A stretch of DNA of 45,796 nt. It comes from Candidatus Nitrosopumilus sp. GTDB lineage: Archaea; Thermoproteota; Nitrososphaeria; Nitrososphaerales; Nitrosopumilaceae. Made by a program: the position numbers and the translations under genes. The DNA lies in contig NZ_JAOULD010000011.1 in NCBI RefSeq assembly GCF_029882185.1, forward strand, positions 1 to 45,796, given 5' to 3'. The notes beneath the pieces are model-generated. The model was not told the origin of the DNA. It saw only the letters and a program-made list of their open reading frames with translations, and searched no databases. Position 1 is the stretch's first letter; each line of letters opens with the position of its first letter. Of this stretch, positions 1 through 8,091 are shown one piece after another.

Positions 1-134
1 TAATCCCTGAAAACCACATGCTGATGCAAGCAATGCTGTTTGGAAAATCGTATTCTGAAGCTTTTGCACACACGGAATCCATATTTCATATGAAGGAGAA
101 AAAAGAAAAATTACAAGAACATTTTGCTAAATAA
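1..134 (+). CDS. C-terminal end of a protein of unknown function (5' truncated by window edge)
   Basis: An open frame runs in from the left edge and stops at TAA 132-134, giving the last 43 residues of a protein that begins outside the window. The visible part is hydrophilic, with a Lys/Glu-rich helical tail (MKEKKEKLQEHF) and no Cys or membrane segment. I do not recognise the family. Its stop lies 2 bp from the stop of the convergent CNNM/CorC-type gene, the tight tail-to-tail packing seen throughout the window, which supports it being a real gene end. Confidence 0.6.
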   Translation, partial: IPENHMLMQAMLFGKSYSEAFAHTESIFHMKEKKEKLQEHFAK

Positions 135-136
135 TT

Positions 137-1390
137 TTACTGTTTAATTCGTTCTATTCTTATTTTCTCTGGAAGATTTTTTACAACTTTCTCCACAATT
201 ATTCTCAGTTTTCCTAATTCTAATTTGTCTCCTTCTTGAGGTATGTCTTGTAATTTTTCATGTAATAATCCGTTTAGCGTACTATAGTCATCTCCTTCTG
301 GCAATTCTGATTTGAAAATCTCGTTGATATCTTCGATTTCGATATCTCCTGTTGTGATTATTGTATCTTTATCTATAGAGTGATATTTTGTTGATTCCGG
401 TAAATCTGTTTCGTCTTCTATGTCTCCAAGAATCTCTTCAATCAGATCTTCTAATGTTACTAATCCTTCTACTCCTCCATGTTCGTCTATTACTATTGCC
501 ATGTGAGTTTTTCTTCCTTTCATTTCTCTTAACAGTGACGTAACCATTTTTTCTTGTGAAACAAATACAGGATTTCTTGAAATTTGCTGTAATGTTTTCA
601 TCTTGTTGTCTGATTCAAGCTCTCTTAACACATCTCTTACATGAATGAATCCTACAATGTCATCATGGGTTTCACCATAAATAGGAATTCTAGAATGTGA
701 GTTTTGATTAATAATTGGAAGTGCCTCAAACAATAACATTTTTGCAGGAAGCGTCTGCATTTTCATTCTAGGAGTCATCACAGCACGAATTACTGTATCA
801 TCAAACTCCAATGCCCTATGCAACAAATCGCGTTCATGTGATTCTAATGCTTCATCTCTATGTCCTTGATCAATTATACCTCTGATTTCATTTTCTGTTA
901 ATGCTGGTGGATGGTAGTCGCTTCCAGTAATTTTGATCATCACTCGTGTAATTCTCTCCAACGTCCAAACAATTGGATACATTGCATAACTAAACATCAA
1001 CAAAATTCCGCTTGAACGTAATGCAACTTTAGTGGCATTAGCATTACAATATGTTTTTGGAGTAACTTCCCCAAAAATGATAATCAAAAAAGTCATAATT
1101 CCTACAGCAATACCTAATCCACTGTCTCCAAATAATTTTATTGCGACTACAGTTGCCAATGCGGATGAACCTATATTCACTAAATTATTTCCAAGATTTA
1201 CAGCTGACATCATCCAACCTGGATTTGATTTGAGTTTTTGAAGTGCTTTGGAGCCTCTTCTTTTCTCTTTAAGCAATTGCTCTACAGTAGCTTGAGTGGT
1301 TCCTACCAATGATACTTCCAATCCACTAAAAAAACCTGAAAGTCCTATTAATGCTGCTAATGCACTAAGCTCCAACCATAATTCTACCAA
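137..1390 (-). CDS. CNNM/CorC-type membrane protein (DUF21 + CBS pair + CorC_HlyC domain)
   Basis: This 417-residue protein has the full architecture of the CNNM/CorC family. A DUF21 membrane domain spans about residues 1-150 with four hydrophobic stretches (near 8-30, 62-85, 90-112 and 125-147). A tandem CBS pair follows at about 200-325 (VMTPRMKMQTLP marks its start; EHGGVEGLVTLEDLIEEILGDI is the typical end). A CorC_HlyC domain closes the protein at about 337-415. The family is implicated in Mg2+/Co2+ export or homeostasis, with the CBS pair sensing nucleotides or Mg-ATP; transport by this member is inferred. The start is TTG at 1390, with a GAGG stretch about 9 nt upstream. The older label hemolysin is misleading. 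Confidence 0.9.
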   Translation of the reverse strand: MVELWLELSALAALIGLSGFFSGLEVSLVGTTQATVEQLLKEKRRGSKALQKLKSNPGWMMSAVNLGNNLVNIGSSALATVVAIKLFGDSGLGIAVGIMTFLIIIFGEVTPKTYCNANATKVALRSSGILLMFSYAMYPIVWTLERITRVMIKITGSDYHPPALTENEIRGIIDQGHRDEALESHERDLLHRALEFDDTVIRAVMTPRMKMQTLPAKMLLFEALPIINQNSHSRIPIYGETHDDIVGFIHVRDVLRELESDNKMKTLQQISRNPVFVSQEKMVTSLLREMKGRKTHMAIVIDEHGGVEGLVTLEDLIEEILGDIEDETDLPESTKYHSIDKDTIITTGDIEIEDINEIFKSELPEGDDYSTLNGLLHEKLQDIPQEGDKLELGKLRIIVEKVVKNLPEKIRIERIKQ

Positions 1391-1539
1391 GATATGACCC
1401 TCATGAAATTTTTAAATTTACATATATTACTCATTTAGTTTTTTTGCACCATCTTTTGGTTGCAATATTTCTACAAACCTTGGATTTAACTCTTAACTTG
1501 TTAAAATCACTCTTTTTTAAATTAATTATATGATTGAGG

Positions 1540-2877
1540 CTAATTTTTAGGAGGAATTGCAAATCTGTTTTCTGGATTTCTATGATAATCTACTGGTATC
1601 ATGGCATCCTTTTGTCTTCCTGTGAGAATTCCTACTACAATGTCATCTTTTTTGATTATTTCTTCATCAATCAATTTTTTAATTCCAACAACTGATGCCC
1701 CCGATGCCATTTCACAATCAAAACCATTCAAACCTACAACAGACATCCCATCTAACATCTCAGAATCTGAAACTGTTGTAGCTACCCCGTTTGTAAATTC
1801 TAAAGCTCGTAGACCTTTTAAAATATTTGCAGGTCTGCCAATTTGAATTGCTGTTGCTTTAGTTTTTGGTTTTAATCCTTCTTTATCCAAATGATTATAA
1901 TATCTGGAAATCAGTTCGGTATTTGGATTTCCTTTGTTCCATCTAATCTCTTCTCCTTCAAATTTCCCGTTATACAAATCAGATAATGTACTTGCACCTT
2001 CTGAATTTATTACTGCAATTCTTGGAATTTTTTTAATCCATCCCCACTCATATAATTCCATTAATGCTTTACCACAACTTGATGTATTTCCTAAAGCTCC
2101 TCCAGGATAAACAATCCAATCTGGAGATTCCCAATCCAAATACTCTAATGCTCTAAACGGAATTGTTTTTTGCCCTTCAATTCTAAATGGATTAATTGAG
2201 TTAACTGTGTATCCATCATGATTTTGTGCATCGTCTAATGATTGTTTTAACGCATCATCAAAATTTCCATCAACTTCTACAATTTGTGCACCAAATTGAT
2301 ATGCTTGGCTAAGCTTTCCTGGAGCAATTTGACCTGCAGGAATATACACATCACAATTCATTCCTTCATTTGCTGCAAACATTCCTGCTGATGCAGAAGT
2401 GTTTCCAGTAGATGCACAAACAATTTTTTTTGCACCAATCATTTTTGCATGGGTTACAGCTGTTGCCATACCATTATCTTTGAATGACCCACTAGGGTTG
2501 TATCCTTCAGGTTGTAACCATAAATTATTATTTGAAATTCCAATGAATTCAGCAGCTTTTGACATGTGATATGGTTTTGATTGCCTACCTTCTGCCCCGT
2601 CAAGAGATACGAGATATTTTGAACATTCATCCAAATTTTCAGTATCTATTTGGCAAAAGTTTAGTAAATCTCTAAATCTCCAAACTCCACTTTCATTGAA
2701 AATACTGCCTTCTGAATTTCTTCTTTCATAAAATACTTCTTTGAGAGACGATGATGGTTTGTTTTTGTATTTTACGTCTAACATGTGTCCTTTCTCACAT
2801 TGAACATTTGTATTTTCAATGGGGTATTCTAATCCACATTGTGGATCAACACATTTTAGATAAGCGTCGCCTTGCAT
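1540..2877 (-). CDS. thrC: threonine synthase
   Basis: This PLP enzyme of 445 residues converts O-phosphohomoserine to threonine. The PLP lysine is K133 in NPSGSFKDNG, and later Gly-rich segments (STGNTSASAG, YPGGALGNTSS) match the fold-type II phosphate-binding loops. The N-terminus carries a small Cys/His cluster (C9, C14, C27, H31) resembling the zinc-ribbon-like extension of many archaeal threonine synthases. It starts at ATG 2877. It supplies threonine for the threonine dehydratase at 13317-14525. A divergent gene starts at 2983, and an 8-bp inverted repeat lies between them. Confidence 0.93.
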   Translation of the reverse strand: MQGDAYLKCVDPQCGLEYPIENTNVQCEKGHMLDVKYKNKPSSSLKEVFYERRNSEGSIFNESGVWRFRDLLNFCQIDTENLDECSKYLVSLDGAEGRQSKPYHMSKAAEFIGISNNNLWLQPEGYNPSGSFKDNGMATAVTHAKMIGAKKIVCASTGNTSASAGMFAANEGMNCDVYIPAGQIAPGKLSQAYQFGAQIVEVDGNFDDALKQSLDDAQNHDGYTVNSINPFRIEGQKTIPFRALEYLDWESPDWIVYPGGALGNTSSCGKALMELYEWGWIKKIPRIAVINSEGASTLSDLYNGKFEGEEIRWNKGNPNTELISRYYNHLDKEGLKPKTKATAIQIGRPANILKGLRALEFTNGVATTVSDSEMLDGMSVVGLNGFDCEMASGASVVGIKKLIDEEIIKKDDIVVGILTGRQKDAMIPVDYHRNPENRFAIPPKN

Positions 2878-2930
2878 CGTAATTACAGATAATCGGTGAT
2901 AATTTAAAGGAAATCATGTAAAAATCATTC

Positions 2931-2955
2931 AAGTTTAGATGTTTTTGCTAAACTT
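2931..2955. promoter_or_regulatory. 8-bp inverted repeat in the divergent thrC / 2983 gene promoter region
   Basis: AAGTTTAG (2931-2938) is followed after 9 nt by its exact reverse complement CTAAACTT (2948-2955). It lies between thrC (start 2877) and the + gene at 2983, about 28 bp before that ATG, so it overlaps the expected TATA position of the + gene. It could be an operator or a chance hairpin; the AT-rich composition makes short palindromes fairly common. Confidence 0.3.
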
Positions 2956-2982
2956 TAGATTGGATGGAATCTGATTATAATC

Positions 2983-3357
2983 ATGGTTTCTTACGGGGAA
3001 CATTTGAAAAAGATTCTCTCACAAACTATAGAATCACATAATTTTCTAAGAGAAATACAAGATAATCCTGGGGATTTAGATGTCATTAAGAAAGAATTGC
3101 TAAAAATTAACGGATTCATTAAAGTAATAACAAACAATATCGATGAGCACAAAATCCCTTTATCTGATTTTAAAAAATTAAAGTCCAAACTAAACTATTA
3201 TTTAGAAAATTACTTCTTTGAACAAGAGATTGACACTATGACTTCGTTATACTCTGATGATGCTTATAGAATAAAAAACATGAGATTTAAAATAATTGAA
3301 GCCTTGGAAGATAAAAAAATGATTCAAAGCATGGAGGATTTGATACACCAACTATGA
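2983..3357 (+). CDS. conserved-looking hypothetical protein, 124 aa
   Basis: I do not recognise a family. The product is charged and predicted mostly helical (many Lys/Glu/Leu heptads, for example residues 29-75), has no signal peptide, membrane segment or Cys, and is probably cytoplasmic. It starts at ATG 2983, preceded by an AT-rich TATA-like stretch, which suits leaderless archaeal transcription. Its TGA overlaps the ATG of a 35-residue Cys-rich protein in an ATGA arrangement, so the two are probably translated from one message. Confidence 0.75.
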   Translation: MVSYGEHLKKILSQTIESHNFLREIQDNPGDLDVIKKELLKINGFIKVITNNIDEHKIPLSDFKKLKSKLNYYLENYFFEQEIDTMTSLYSDDAYRIKNMRFKIIEALEDKKMIQSMEDLIHQL

Positions 3358-3461
3358 CTGATGGAAAAAAATGTATGATTTGTGGATGTCGTGATCATAA
3401 AATTTTTGGATGTAATAGACATGTGGCAAAAAAATGTAGTTGTTATAATGATGGAAATTAA
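3354..3461 (+). CDS. very small Cys/His-rich protein, 35 aa (probable zinc binder)
   Basis: This short frame begins at ATG 3354 inside the stop of the preceding gene (ATGA overlap) and ends at TAA 3459-3461. It encodes 35 residues with C7, C10, C12, H15, C20, H23, C28 and C30, a density of ligands that strongly suggests one or two metal sites. The translational overlap with a plausible gene, and the similarity in style to the convergent 38-residue protein at 3472-3588, argue that it is real. Metal identity and role are unknown. Confidence 0.6.
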   Translation: MTDGKKCMICGCRDHKIFGCNRHVAKKCSCYNDGN

Positions 3462-3471
3462 CTGAAAATTG

Positions 3472-3588
3472 TTATTTTTTTTTAGGCCCTGATCTTTCGT
3501 GAAAATTCAAACAACATTTACATTCTTTTTGTACACATTCTGCCTCTTTATGATGACCACAAATACCGCATTCACAGCTTTTTGACAT
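3472..3588 (-). CDS. very small Cys/His-rich protein, 38 aa (probable zinc binder)
   Basis: ATG 3588 to TAA 3472 encodes 38 residues with C5, C7, C10, H12, H13, C18, C23, C25, C26 and H30. The CxCxxCxHH opening and CxCC centre look like a compact metal-binding fold. It is convergent with the 35-residue Cys-rich gene, with only 10 bp between the stops. The two proteins share a CxxC..H..C...C pattern, so they may be distant relatives or partners. No function is assignable. Confidence 0.6.
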   Translation of the reverse strand: MSKSCECGICGHHKEAECVQKECKCCLNFHERSGPKKK

Positions 3589-3657
3589 GATATAGATTAT
3601 TTGATTTAGAATATAATTTATCCACTAATTTTTTATGAGTTTAAGGTCAAAATGAGA

Positions 3658-3969
3658 CTATTTTTTGGATTTTGGCTTTTTTGCAGGTTTACCTTCTAAT
3701 TCTTTTTTGATTTCTTCTGCTTTATTGTCTACTGCCTTGATTATTTCTTGTATTATACCATCCAAATCACTGTCTTCTGCCTCTGGTTCTACAGTACTTG
3801 CAATTTCATTGATCGTAGTAGAAATTTCAGAGCTTACATCTTCAAAACTTTCAGGATCCTCATATGCCGCATTGTATAGATTCTTCAGGTTATTTACGTG
3901 GCTTATTACTTGCTCTGTTATTACAATTTTGTAATCTGTTCCATTGACATCAAATTCTTTTGAACTCAT
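3658..3969 (-). CDS. acidic helical hypothetical protein, 103 aa
   Basis: The protein is strongly acidic in the middle and ends in a Lys/Pro-rich tail (KPAKKPKSKK). It lacks Cys, signal peptide and membrane segments and is predicted helical, with a possible coiled coil at residues 45-90. The ATG at 3969 is the only good start. The next upstream minus-strand gene (4039-4488) is 69 bp away, so they may be co-transcribed. I do not recognise the family. Confidence 0.7.
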   Translation of the reverse strand: MSSKEFDVNGTDYKIVITEQVISHVNNLKNLYNAAYEDPESFEDVSSEISTTINEIASTVEPEAEDSDLDGIIQEIIKAVDNKAEEIKKELEGKPAKKPKSKK

Positions 3970-4038
3970 AATGTTTTTTCAATATCTTTTGTTTATAATG
4001 TTTTCAGATAAAAATAAATGCTGTATGTAATTTATATT

Positions 4039-4488
4039 CTAAAACACTATGTAATCCAATGCTGAAGCATCACTGATCAATCTAGTGTGTTTTGAACCTA
4101 CAACATAACCGTTTTTGATATCTTCTGCTGGTATCCATCTGTTTGTGGAAGTATAATGACGCTTTTCAGCCAATTCTCTTTCTATGGCTTCAATATCAAA
4201 TTCAGCTTCTTCTACTTGCTGAGTGGTTAGGTGTTTTACAGTGACCAAAATTTTTGTTACTTTTACACGATCTCCAAATTTCCATTTTAGCACCGGATTT
4301 TCATCAGACACTTCTAGCACTTTGATCTTCATTTGCTTTTTACCAAATGCATCATGACTGATCAAAGCTCGTTCATCAGTAAATTCTTCAAAACTTATTC
4401 TTGAATTTACTTCTGCATCTGATACTGTCTCCAATAGGGATTCTGTAATCTTTTCAGATGGTTCGGCATCGATTCTTTCTTCAGACAT
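4039..4488 (-). CDS. hypothetical protein, 149 aa
   Basis: A soluble protein starting at ATG 4488. The first 30 residues are acidic and probably disordered. The remainder has alternating hydrophobic strands (MKIKVLEVSDENPVLKWKFGDRVKVTKILVTVKHL), suggesting a small beta-barrel or OB-like fold. No Cys and no catalytic motif can be seen. It lies between the nuclease gene (start 5111, stop 4539) and the 103-residue gene on the same strand, with about 50 bp before it. I cannot assign a function. Confidence 0.7.
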   Translation of the reverse strand: MSEERIDAEPSEKITESLLETVSDAEVNSRISFEEFTDERALISHDAFGKKQMKIKVLEVSDENPVLKWKFGDRVKVTKILVTVKHLTTQQVEEAEFDIEAIERELAEKRHYTSTNRWIPAEDIKNGYVVGSKHTRLISDASALDYIVF

Positions 4489-4538
4489 ACTATATCATTA
4501 CATCTTATCCTTAAAAACGATTTGAAGAAATAGTCTAG

Positions 4539-5111
4539 TTAGGCACTAGTTCTTTGCTTTGTCTTAAATGGCATTTTACATTCTTGCAGTGAAATCTCTT
4601 CTCTAACCCCATCAATCTTTGCAAAAAATTTGCCTTCATATGTACAAACACAATCTGTTATGTCTAGAGATTCATCCCAAATTTTGAAATATTCTCGCAG
4701 TTCTCTCCCTTCATACTCTCCCACACCTATCCGTTTTTTTGATAAAAATTTGAATGCCAACAAAACATGTCGTTTTTTGTAAATATCAAATGTTTTAATC
4801 CATTCTAGGCAACGTTCAATTTGGTCTGCTGGAATGGGCAATGATGTACTAGTTCCAGACTTTGCCTCAATAGTAAATATGCTGCTATTTTCAGTATTTA
4901 CAGCCAAAACATCTGGCAATGCAATACTGGGAGATCCTAGCCTGAATGCTTTCCAATCTTCTGTACTGTTGAATCTTTTTACGATGGTGTCTTCCCATTG
5001 GTATCCTCTCTGTCTACGTGTTCTTGCTGCTTTTTGATTATTTAGTATGGATTTTTCACCGTTTTTTTGTTTTGTAATGATTATTGATTGTAATTTTTTC
5101 CTCATTGGCAT
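4539..5111 (-). CDS. archaeal Holliday-junction-resolvase-like nuclease (Hjc / PD-(D/E)xK fold)
   Basis: This 190-residue protein carries the active-site pattern of archaeal Hjc-type resolvases. A basic N-terminus with RGYQWEDTIVKRF provides the first acidic residue, PDVLAV the central Asp, and FTIEAKSGTS the ExK motif, followed by an amphipathic helix with QIERCLEWI. Hjc enzymes are dimeric endonucleases that cut four-way DNA junctions during recombination repair. At 190 residues it is longer than typical Hjc (about 120-140), mainly through a basic N-terminal lead and a C-terminal extension. The start could be ATG 5111 or ATG 5105. The family is confident; junction specificity is inferred. 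Confidence 0.8.
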   Translation of the reverse strand: MPMRKKLQSIIITKQKNGEKSILNNQKAARTRRQRGYQWEDTIVKRFNSTEDWKAFRLGSPSIALPDVLAVNTENSSIFTIEAKSGTSTSLPIPADQIERCLEWIKTFDIYKKRHVLLAFKFLSKKRIGVGEYEGRELREYFKIWDESLDITDCVCTYEGKFFAKIDGVREEISLQECKMPFKTKQRTSA

Positions 5112-5273
5112 TTTATTCCTCTTTTAGATATAGTACAGTAGGTAATTATACAATATCTGTTGAAATTAGTTAGGTTATCTGTTTTTTAATAATGATAAAG
5201 AAGGTTTTGAACTCTTTTGAAACGAAACCATAGGCTTAAGTTTCAGATGCTTTAGGAAAAAATTTGTAGTTAT

Positions 5274-5477
5274 TTGAAAGACAATTTCCTGACAAAAAAA
5301 ACCATCTTGTTGCTATTGAGCGGTATTGGATTAGTTTTGTTTTGGCGAGGGATTTGGGAAGTATCTGCAAACTATTTTTCAGAACATGTTAGTCTTATTT
5401 TGGGATTGATGATTTTAATTATAGTTGCAATATATCAAAGAAGACAAATCTTTCAGTTTTTTGGTGCCGGAAAGTAG
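5274..5477 (+). CDS. small membrane protein, 67 aa, two TM helices
   Basis: The start is TTG at 5274. The product has a charged N-terminus (MKDNFLTKK), a first hydrophobic helix at about 10-25, a polar hairpin, a second helix at about 39-54, and a basic C-terminus (YQRRQIF), suggesting both ends are cytoplasmic. No family is recognisable. The TTG start and lack of a clear partner lower confidence, but the membrane topology is coherent. Confidence 0.55.
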   Translation: MKDNFLTKKTILLLLSGIGLVLFWRGIWEVSANYFSEHVSLILGLMILIIVAIYQRRQIFQFFGAGK

Positions 5478-5603
5478 GATATAAGTAATTGAATATTACC
5501 TGTTTTAAGTCACAATTGCTTGAAAAACTAGGACATGATCAATAATTCTTGAAATTATTAAAAGATAATACACAAATTAAGACATTTTAAAATCTAAGGA
5601 ATC

Positions 5604-5810
5604 ATGGAATCTCTAAATGATTTGATAATTGAAGAGCTTCTGGAGCAACGAGATTTGAATTTGAATGTGTTAAAACATTTAGATTTTGAATTGGTAACGG
5701 ATCCTACTGAAAAAGAAGTATGTGATATCAAAATATTGCAAAATGATACAATTGAAGAATTAAAAAAAATTGAACAGGAAATTGCTTTTTGGATATCTGA
5801 AAAATCATAA
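5604..5810 (+). CDS. small acidic helical protein, 68 aa
   Basis: ATG 5604 follows an AT-rich stretch suitable for a leaderless promoter. The product is rich in Leu, Glu and Asp, predicted as two antiparallel helices (about 3-28 and 40-65), with no membrane segment and one Cys. It precedes the methyltransferase-like gene by 40 bp on the same strand. Function is unknown. Confidence 0.6.
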   Translation: MESLNDLIIEELLEQRDLNLNVLKHLDFELVTDPTEKEVCDIKILQNDTIEELKKIEQEIAFWISEKS

Positions 5811-5850
5811 AATCCAATGAGTTTATCAAACCCAAATAAAACAAAATATT

Positions 5851-6675
5851 GTGCAAGAACTTGTAAAAAATCTAATTCACGTCAAACAGATTTTTGCAAA
5901 AGGATATGATGGCAATTCCCATATTCAGGAGGTAATCCCAACTAATGTTTCAGAAAAATTTCCAGTCGATGTGAATATTTTGAAGTATCTTCATAATTTT
6001 GCAGTTAAAAATCCAATTTATCACAATCACTATGAACAAGAGATCGATGGAATTTCTTGCACTGTATATGAGGGAGACATTAATGATTATTGGTTAAACA
6101 GCATAAAACACGGTTCAAGTTGTCAGCCGTTTTATCCTACATGGATAATGTCTGCATTTGTTATGGTTCAGATGGCAAAGCAGTTTGGTTATTCTGAATT
6201 AGTGGATATTGGTTCAGGAGATGGACGAATAGCATTTTGTGGAAATATTTTAGAGTTAAATTCTTACAGTATTGAAATCGATGAAGTATTAGTTGAATTA
6301 CAAAACACTATTTGCAAATCTACAAAACAAAATTTTAATCCTATATGTCATGATGCATTAGAATTTGATTATTCGTCACTGAATCTGAAAAAACCTGTAT
6401 TTTTTATCGGAGGTCTTGCCCAAATGGGAGGAGATGTTTTAGCTACAAGCATCATCGATAAAATCAATTTAATCATAAATCTAAATAATGATGCTGGAAT
6501 TGTGTTTGCAGGAACGGATACAAAACGCCAGCTATCTGGGAATTTGGGGAATGGGGGTTGGAGTTCATTAATTGAAAAACATAATCTAAAAGTGATTGAC
6601 ACTGTGTCATTACCTACAATTTGGACATTTGATCAAGATGTTGAAACTCCGTACATATACACTGAATTCAAATAA
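5851..6675 (+). CDS. SAM-dependent methyltransferase-like protein, 274 aa
   Basis: The start is GTG at 5851. After about 115 residues with no recognisable domain there is a Rossmann motif I (LVDIGSGDGRIAF), a motif II-like acidic end (SIEIDEV) and a later DALEFDY segment matching the adenine-contacting region of class I methyltransferases. The C-terminal part (FFIGGLAQMGGD and following) may shape a substrate pocket. Family membership is inferred from motif I and the strand pattern; the substrate is unknown. It is convergent with the DUF35 gene and their 3' ends overlap by 8 bp. Confidence 0.7.
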   Translation: MQELVKNLIHVKQIFAKGYDGNSHIQEVIPTNVSEKFPVDVNILKYLHNFAVKNPIYHNHYEQEIDGISCTVYEGDINDYWLNSIKHGSSCQPFYPTWIMSAFVMVQMAKQFGYSELVDIGSGDGRIAFCGNILELNSYSIEIDEVLVELQNTICKSTKQNFNPICHDALEFDYSSLNLKKPVFFIGGLAQMGGDVLATSIIDKINLIINLNNDAGIVFAGTDTKRQLSGNLGNGGWSSLIEKHNLKVIDTVSLPTIWTFDQDVETPYIYTEFK

Positions 6676-6976
6676 CTTGGAAAAAATAATTTCCGTCACG
6701 AATTCCACATTTTGATATTTTCACTGATTGCCCTATTTCTGGGATTTTAGAGGTTTTTGCCATTATTCTAATTACCTTTTCAAATTCAACCAGACAGAAA
6801 TACTCATCATTTTGTCGTGAAAATTCTATGATTTTACCCACAAATATTCCTTCTTTTAGAAATATTCTTCCAAAACAATGATTGCAAAACTCTGATGGGG
6901 GCCATACAATTTTTTTACATTCCGTACATTCTGGAATACAAAATATTCCTCCATTTAGTTTTGATTCAAAATTCAT
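6668..6976 (-). CDS. DUF35-type zinc-ribbon / OB-fold protein (thiolase partner)
   Basis: This 102-residue protein has the DUF35 architecture: a rubredoxin-like zinc ribbon with C17-x2-C20 and C31-x2-C34 (PECTECKKIVWPPSEFCNHC), then an OB-fold strand domain. DUF35 proteins pair with thiolases, and in archaeal acetoacetyl-CoA thiolase / HMG-CoA synthase complexes they bridge CoA intermediates. Its ATG overlaps the stop of the thiolase gene by 4 bp, as expected for an obligate partner. Which CoA ester is handled is not visible. Confidence 0.85.
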   Translation of the reverse strand: MNFESKLNGGIFCIPECTECKKIVWPPSEFCNHCFGRIFLKEGIFVGKIIEFSRQNDEYFCLVEFEKVIRIMAKTSKIPEIGQSVKISKCGIRDGNYFFQVI

Positions 6977-8091
6977 GTTTCTAAAATTAATACTGTTGAT
7001 GATGTAGCTGCAGCTGACATGTTATGGACTAGCCCTGATTTGGGATTATCAACTTGTCTTTTATCTGCAATTCCTTGAAGTTGTTGTGTAATTTCAATTG
7101 TTTGTGCTATTCCAGTTGCACCTAGTGGATGTCCTGAACCAATCAACCCTCCTCGTGGATTTATTTTAAAATCATCTGTACTGTGTAATTCATTTATTAT
7201 TTGCATCCCATTACCATCCTCTGAAAATCCCAGGGATTCTAACGCCATAGGTTCACATACAGAAAATGCATCATGGATTTCTGCAACATCTATGTTTCTG
7301 ATATTTTTGTTTGACATTTTCAGTGCTGTATGACCTGCCATTTTGGTTGATTCCATTGAACTGAATGAACTATTTTTAGTAAAACCTGCAGATATTGTTT
7401 TTTGACCAATTCCTGTAATCCACACGGGTTTGTCTGTAAGTTGTTTTGTTTTTTTCTCAGATGCTAAAATCATGGATGCACTTCCAGTACAAGGTCTTGA
7501 GCAATCAAGTAATCTAAGATCCTCTGTAAGTTTTTTAGAATTTATCACATCATTAACTGTGTATGTTTTCTTTGATAGTGCATTTGGATTTTCTTTTGCT
7601 TGTTTATGATTTTTTACAGAAACAATTGCTAATTGTTCATCAGAAATTGAGAATTTACGTTTGTATGATTTAGAAAATATGGATGCCCAAAATATGGGGT
7701 GTTTGTATTCTCCACGAGAGTCATCCCATTCTAATATTTGTCCTGGACTATCATATCTTTCTGCACCTGAAATTAATACCATGTCTGCAAGACCTGATGC
7801 AATGTAAGAATATGCTGATACGATGGAATTAGTGCCTGAATTACAGAGGCTCTCAACTGTGTGGGAGATCTTGGGCTGAATGCCTGACATTTCTGAAAGG
7901 ATTGGAGACAAATATTTTGAATTGTTATTTGTAGATACCAACACTGCATCTATCTCATCTTTATTGATTTTTGAATTGTTTCTAAAAATCTCTTTTGTAG
8001 AATCTAGTAAAACTGATTCAATTTTTTTATCTTCCTTAGAAAAGGGTGTTATGCCATACCCTGCAATACCGACTTTGTTCACATCAATCAT
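6973..8091 (-). CDS. thiolase-superfamily acyl-CoA acyltransferase (SCP-x / archaeal thiolase type)
   Basis: This 372-residue thiolase has the nucleophilic Cys C83 (VESLCNSGTNS), H273 in EIHDAFS and H321 in GSGHPLGATG. These are the standard catalytic elements of condensing or cleaving thiolases. The SCP-x-like sequence and the DUF35 partner immediately downstream resemble archaeal acetoacetyl-CoA thiolases used in the mevalonate route. The gene begins 8 bp inside the end of an F420/luciferase-fold gene, so the three form one operon. Because of that partner I would not call it the mevalonate or hydroxybutyrate-cycle thiolase without comparison to paralogs. Confidence 0.85.
   Translation of the reverse strand: MIDVNKVGIAGYGITPFSKEDKKIESVLLDSTKEIFRNNSKINKDEIDAVLVSTNNNSKYLSPILSEMSGIQPKISHTVESLCNSGTNSIVSAYSYIASGLADMVLISGAERYDSPGQILEWDDSRGEYKHPIFWASIFSKSYKRKFSISDEQLAIVSVKNHKQAKENPNALSKKTYTVNDVINSKKLTEDLRLLDCSRPCTGSASMILASEKKTKQLTDKPVWITGIGQKTISAGFTKNSSFSSMESTKMAGHTALKMSNKNIRNIDVAEIHDAFSVCEPMALESLGFSEDGNGMQIINELHSTDDFKINPRGGLIGSGHPLGATGIAQTIEITQQLQGIADKRQVDNPKSGLVHNMSAAATSSTVLILET

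Noticed and set aside
5818-5910. 30-codon frame with three Cys, similar in style to the small zinc proteins
   Set aside because: Most of it overlaps the start of the methyltransferase-like gene in another frame, and the Cys spacing is not knuckle-like.
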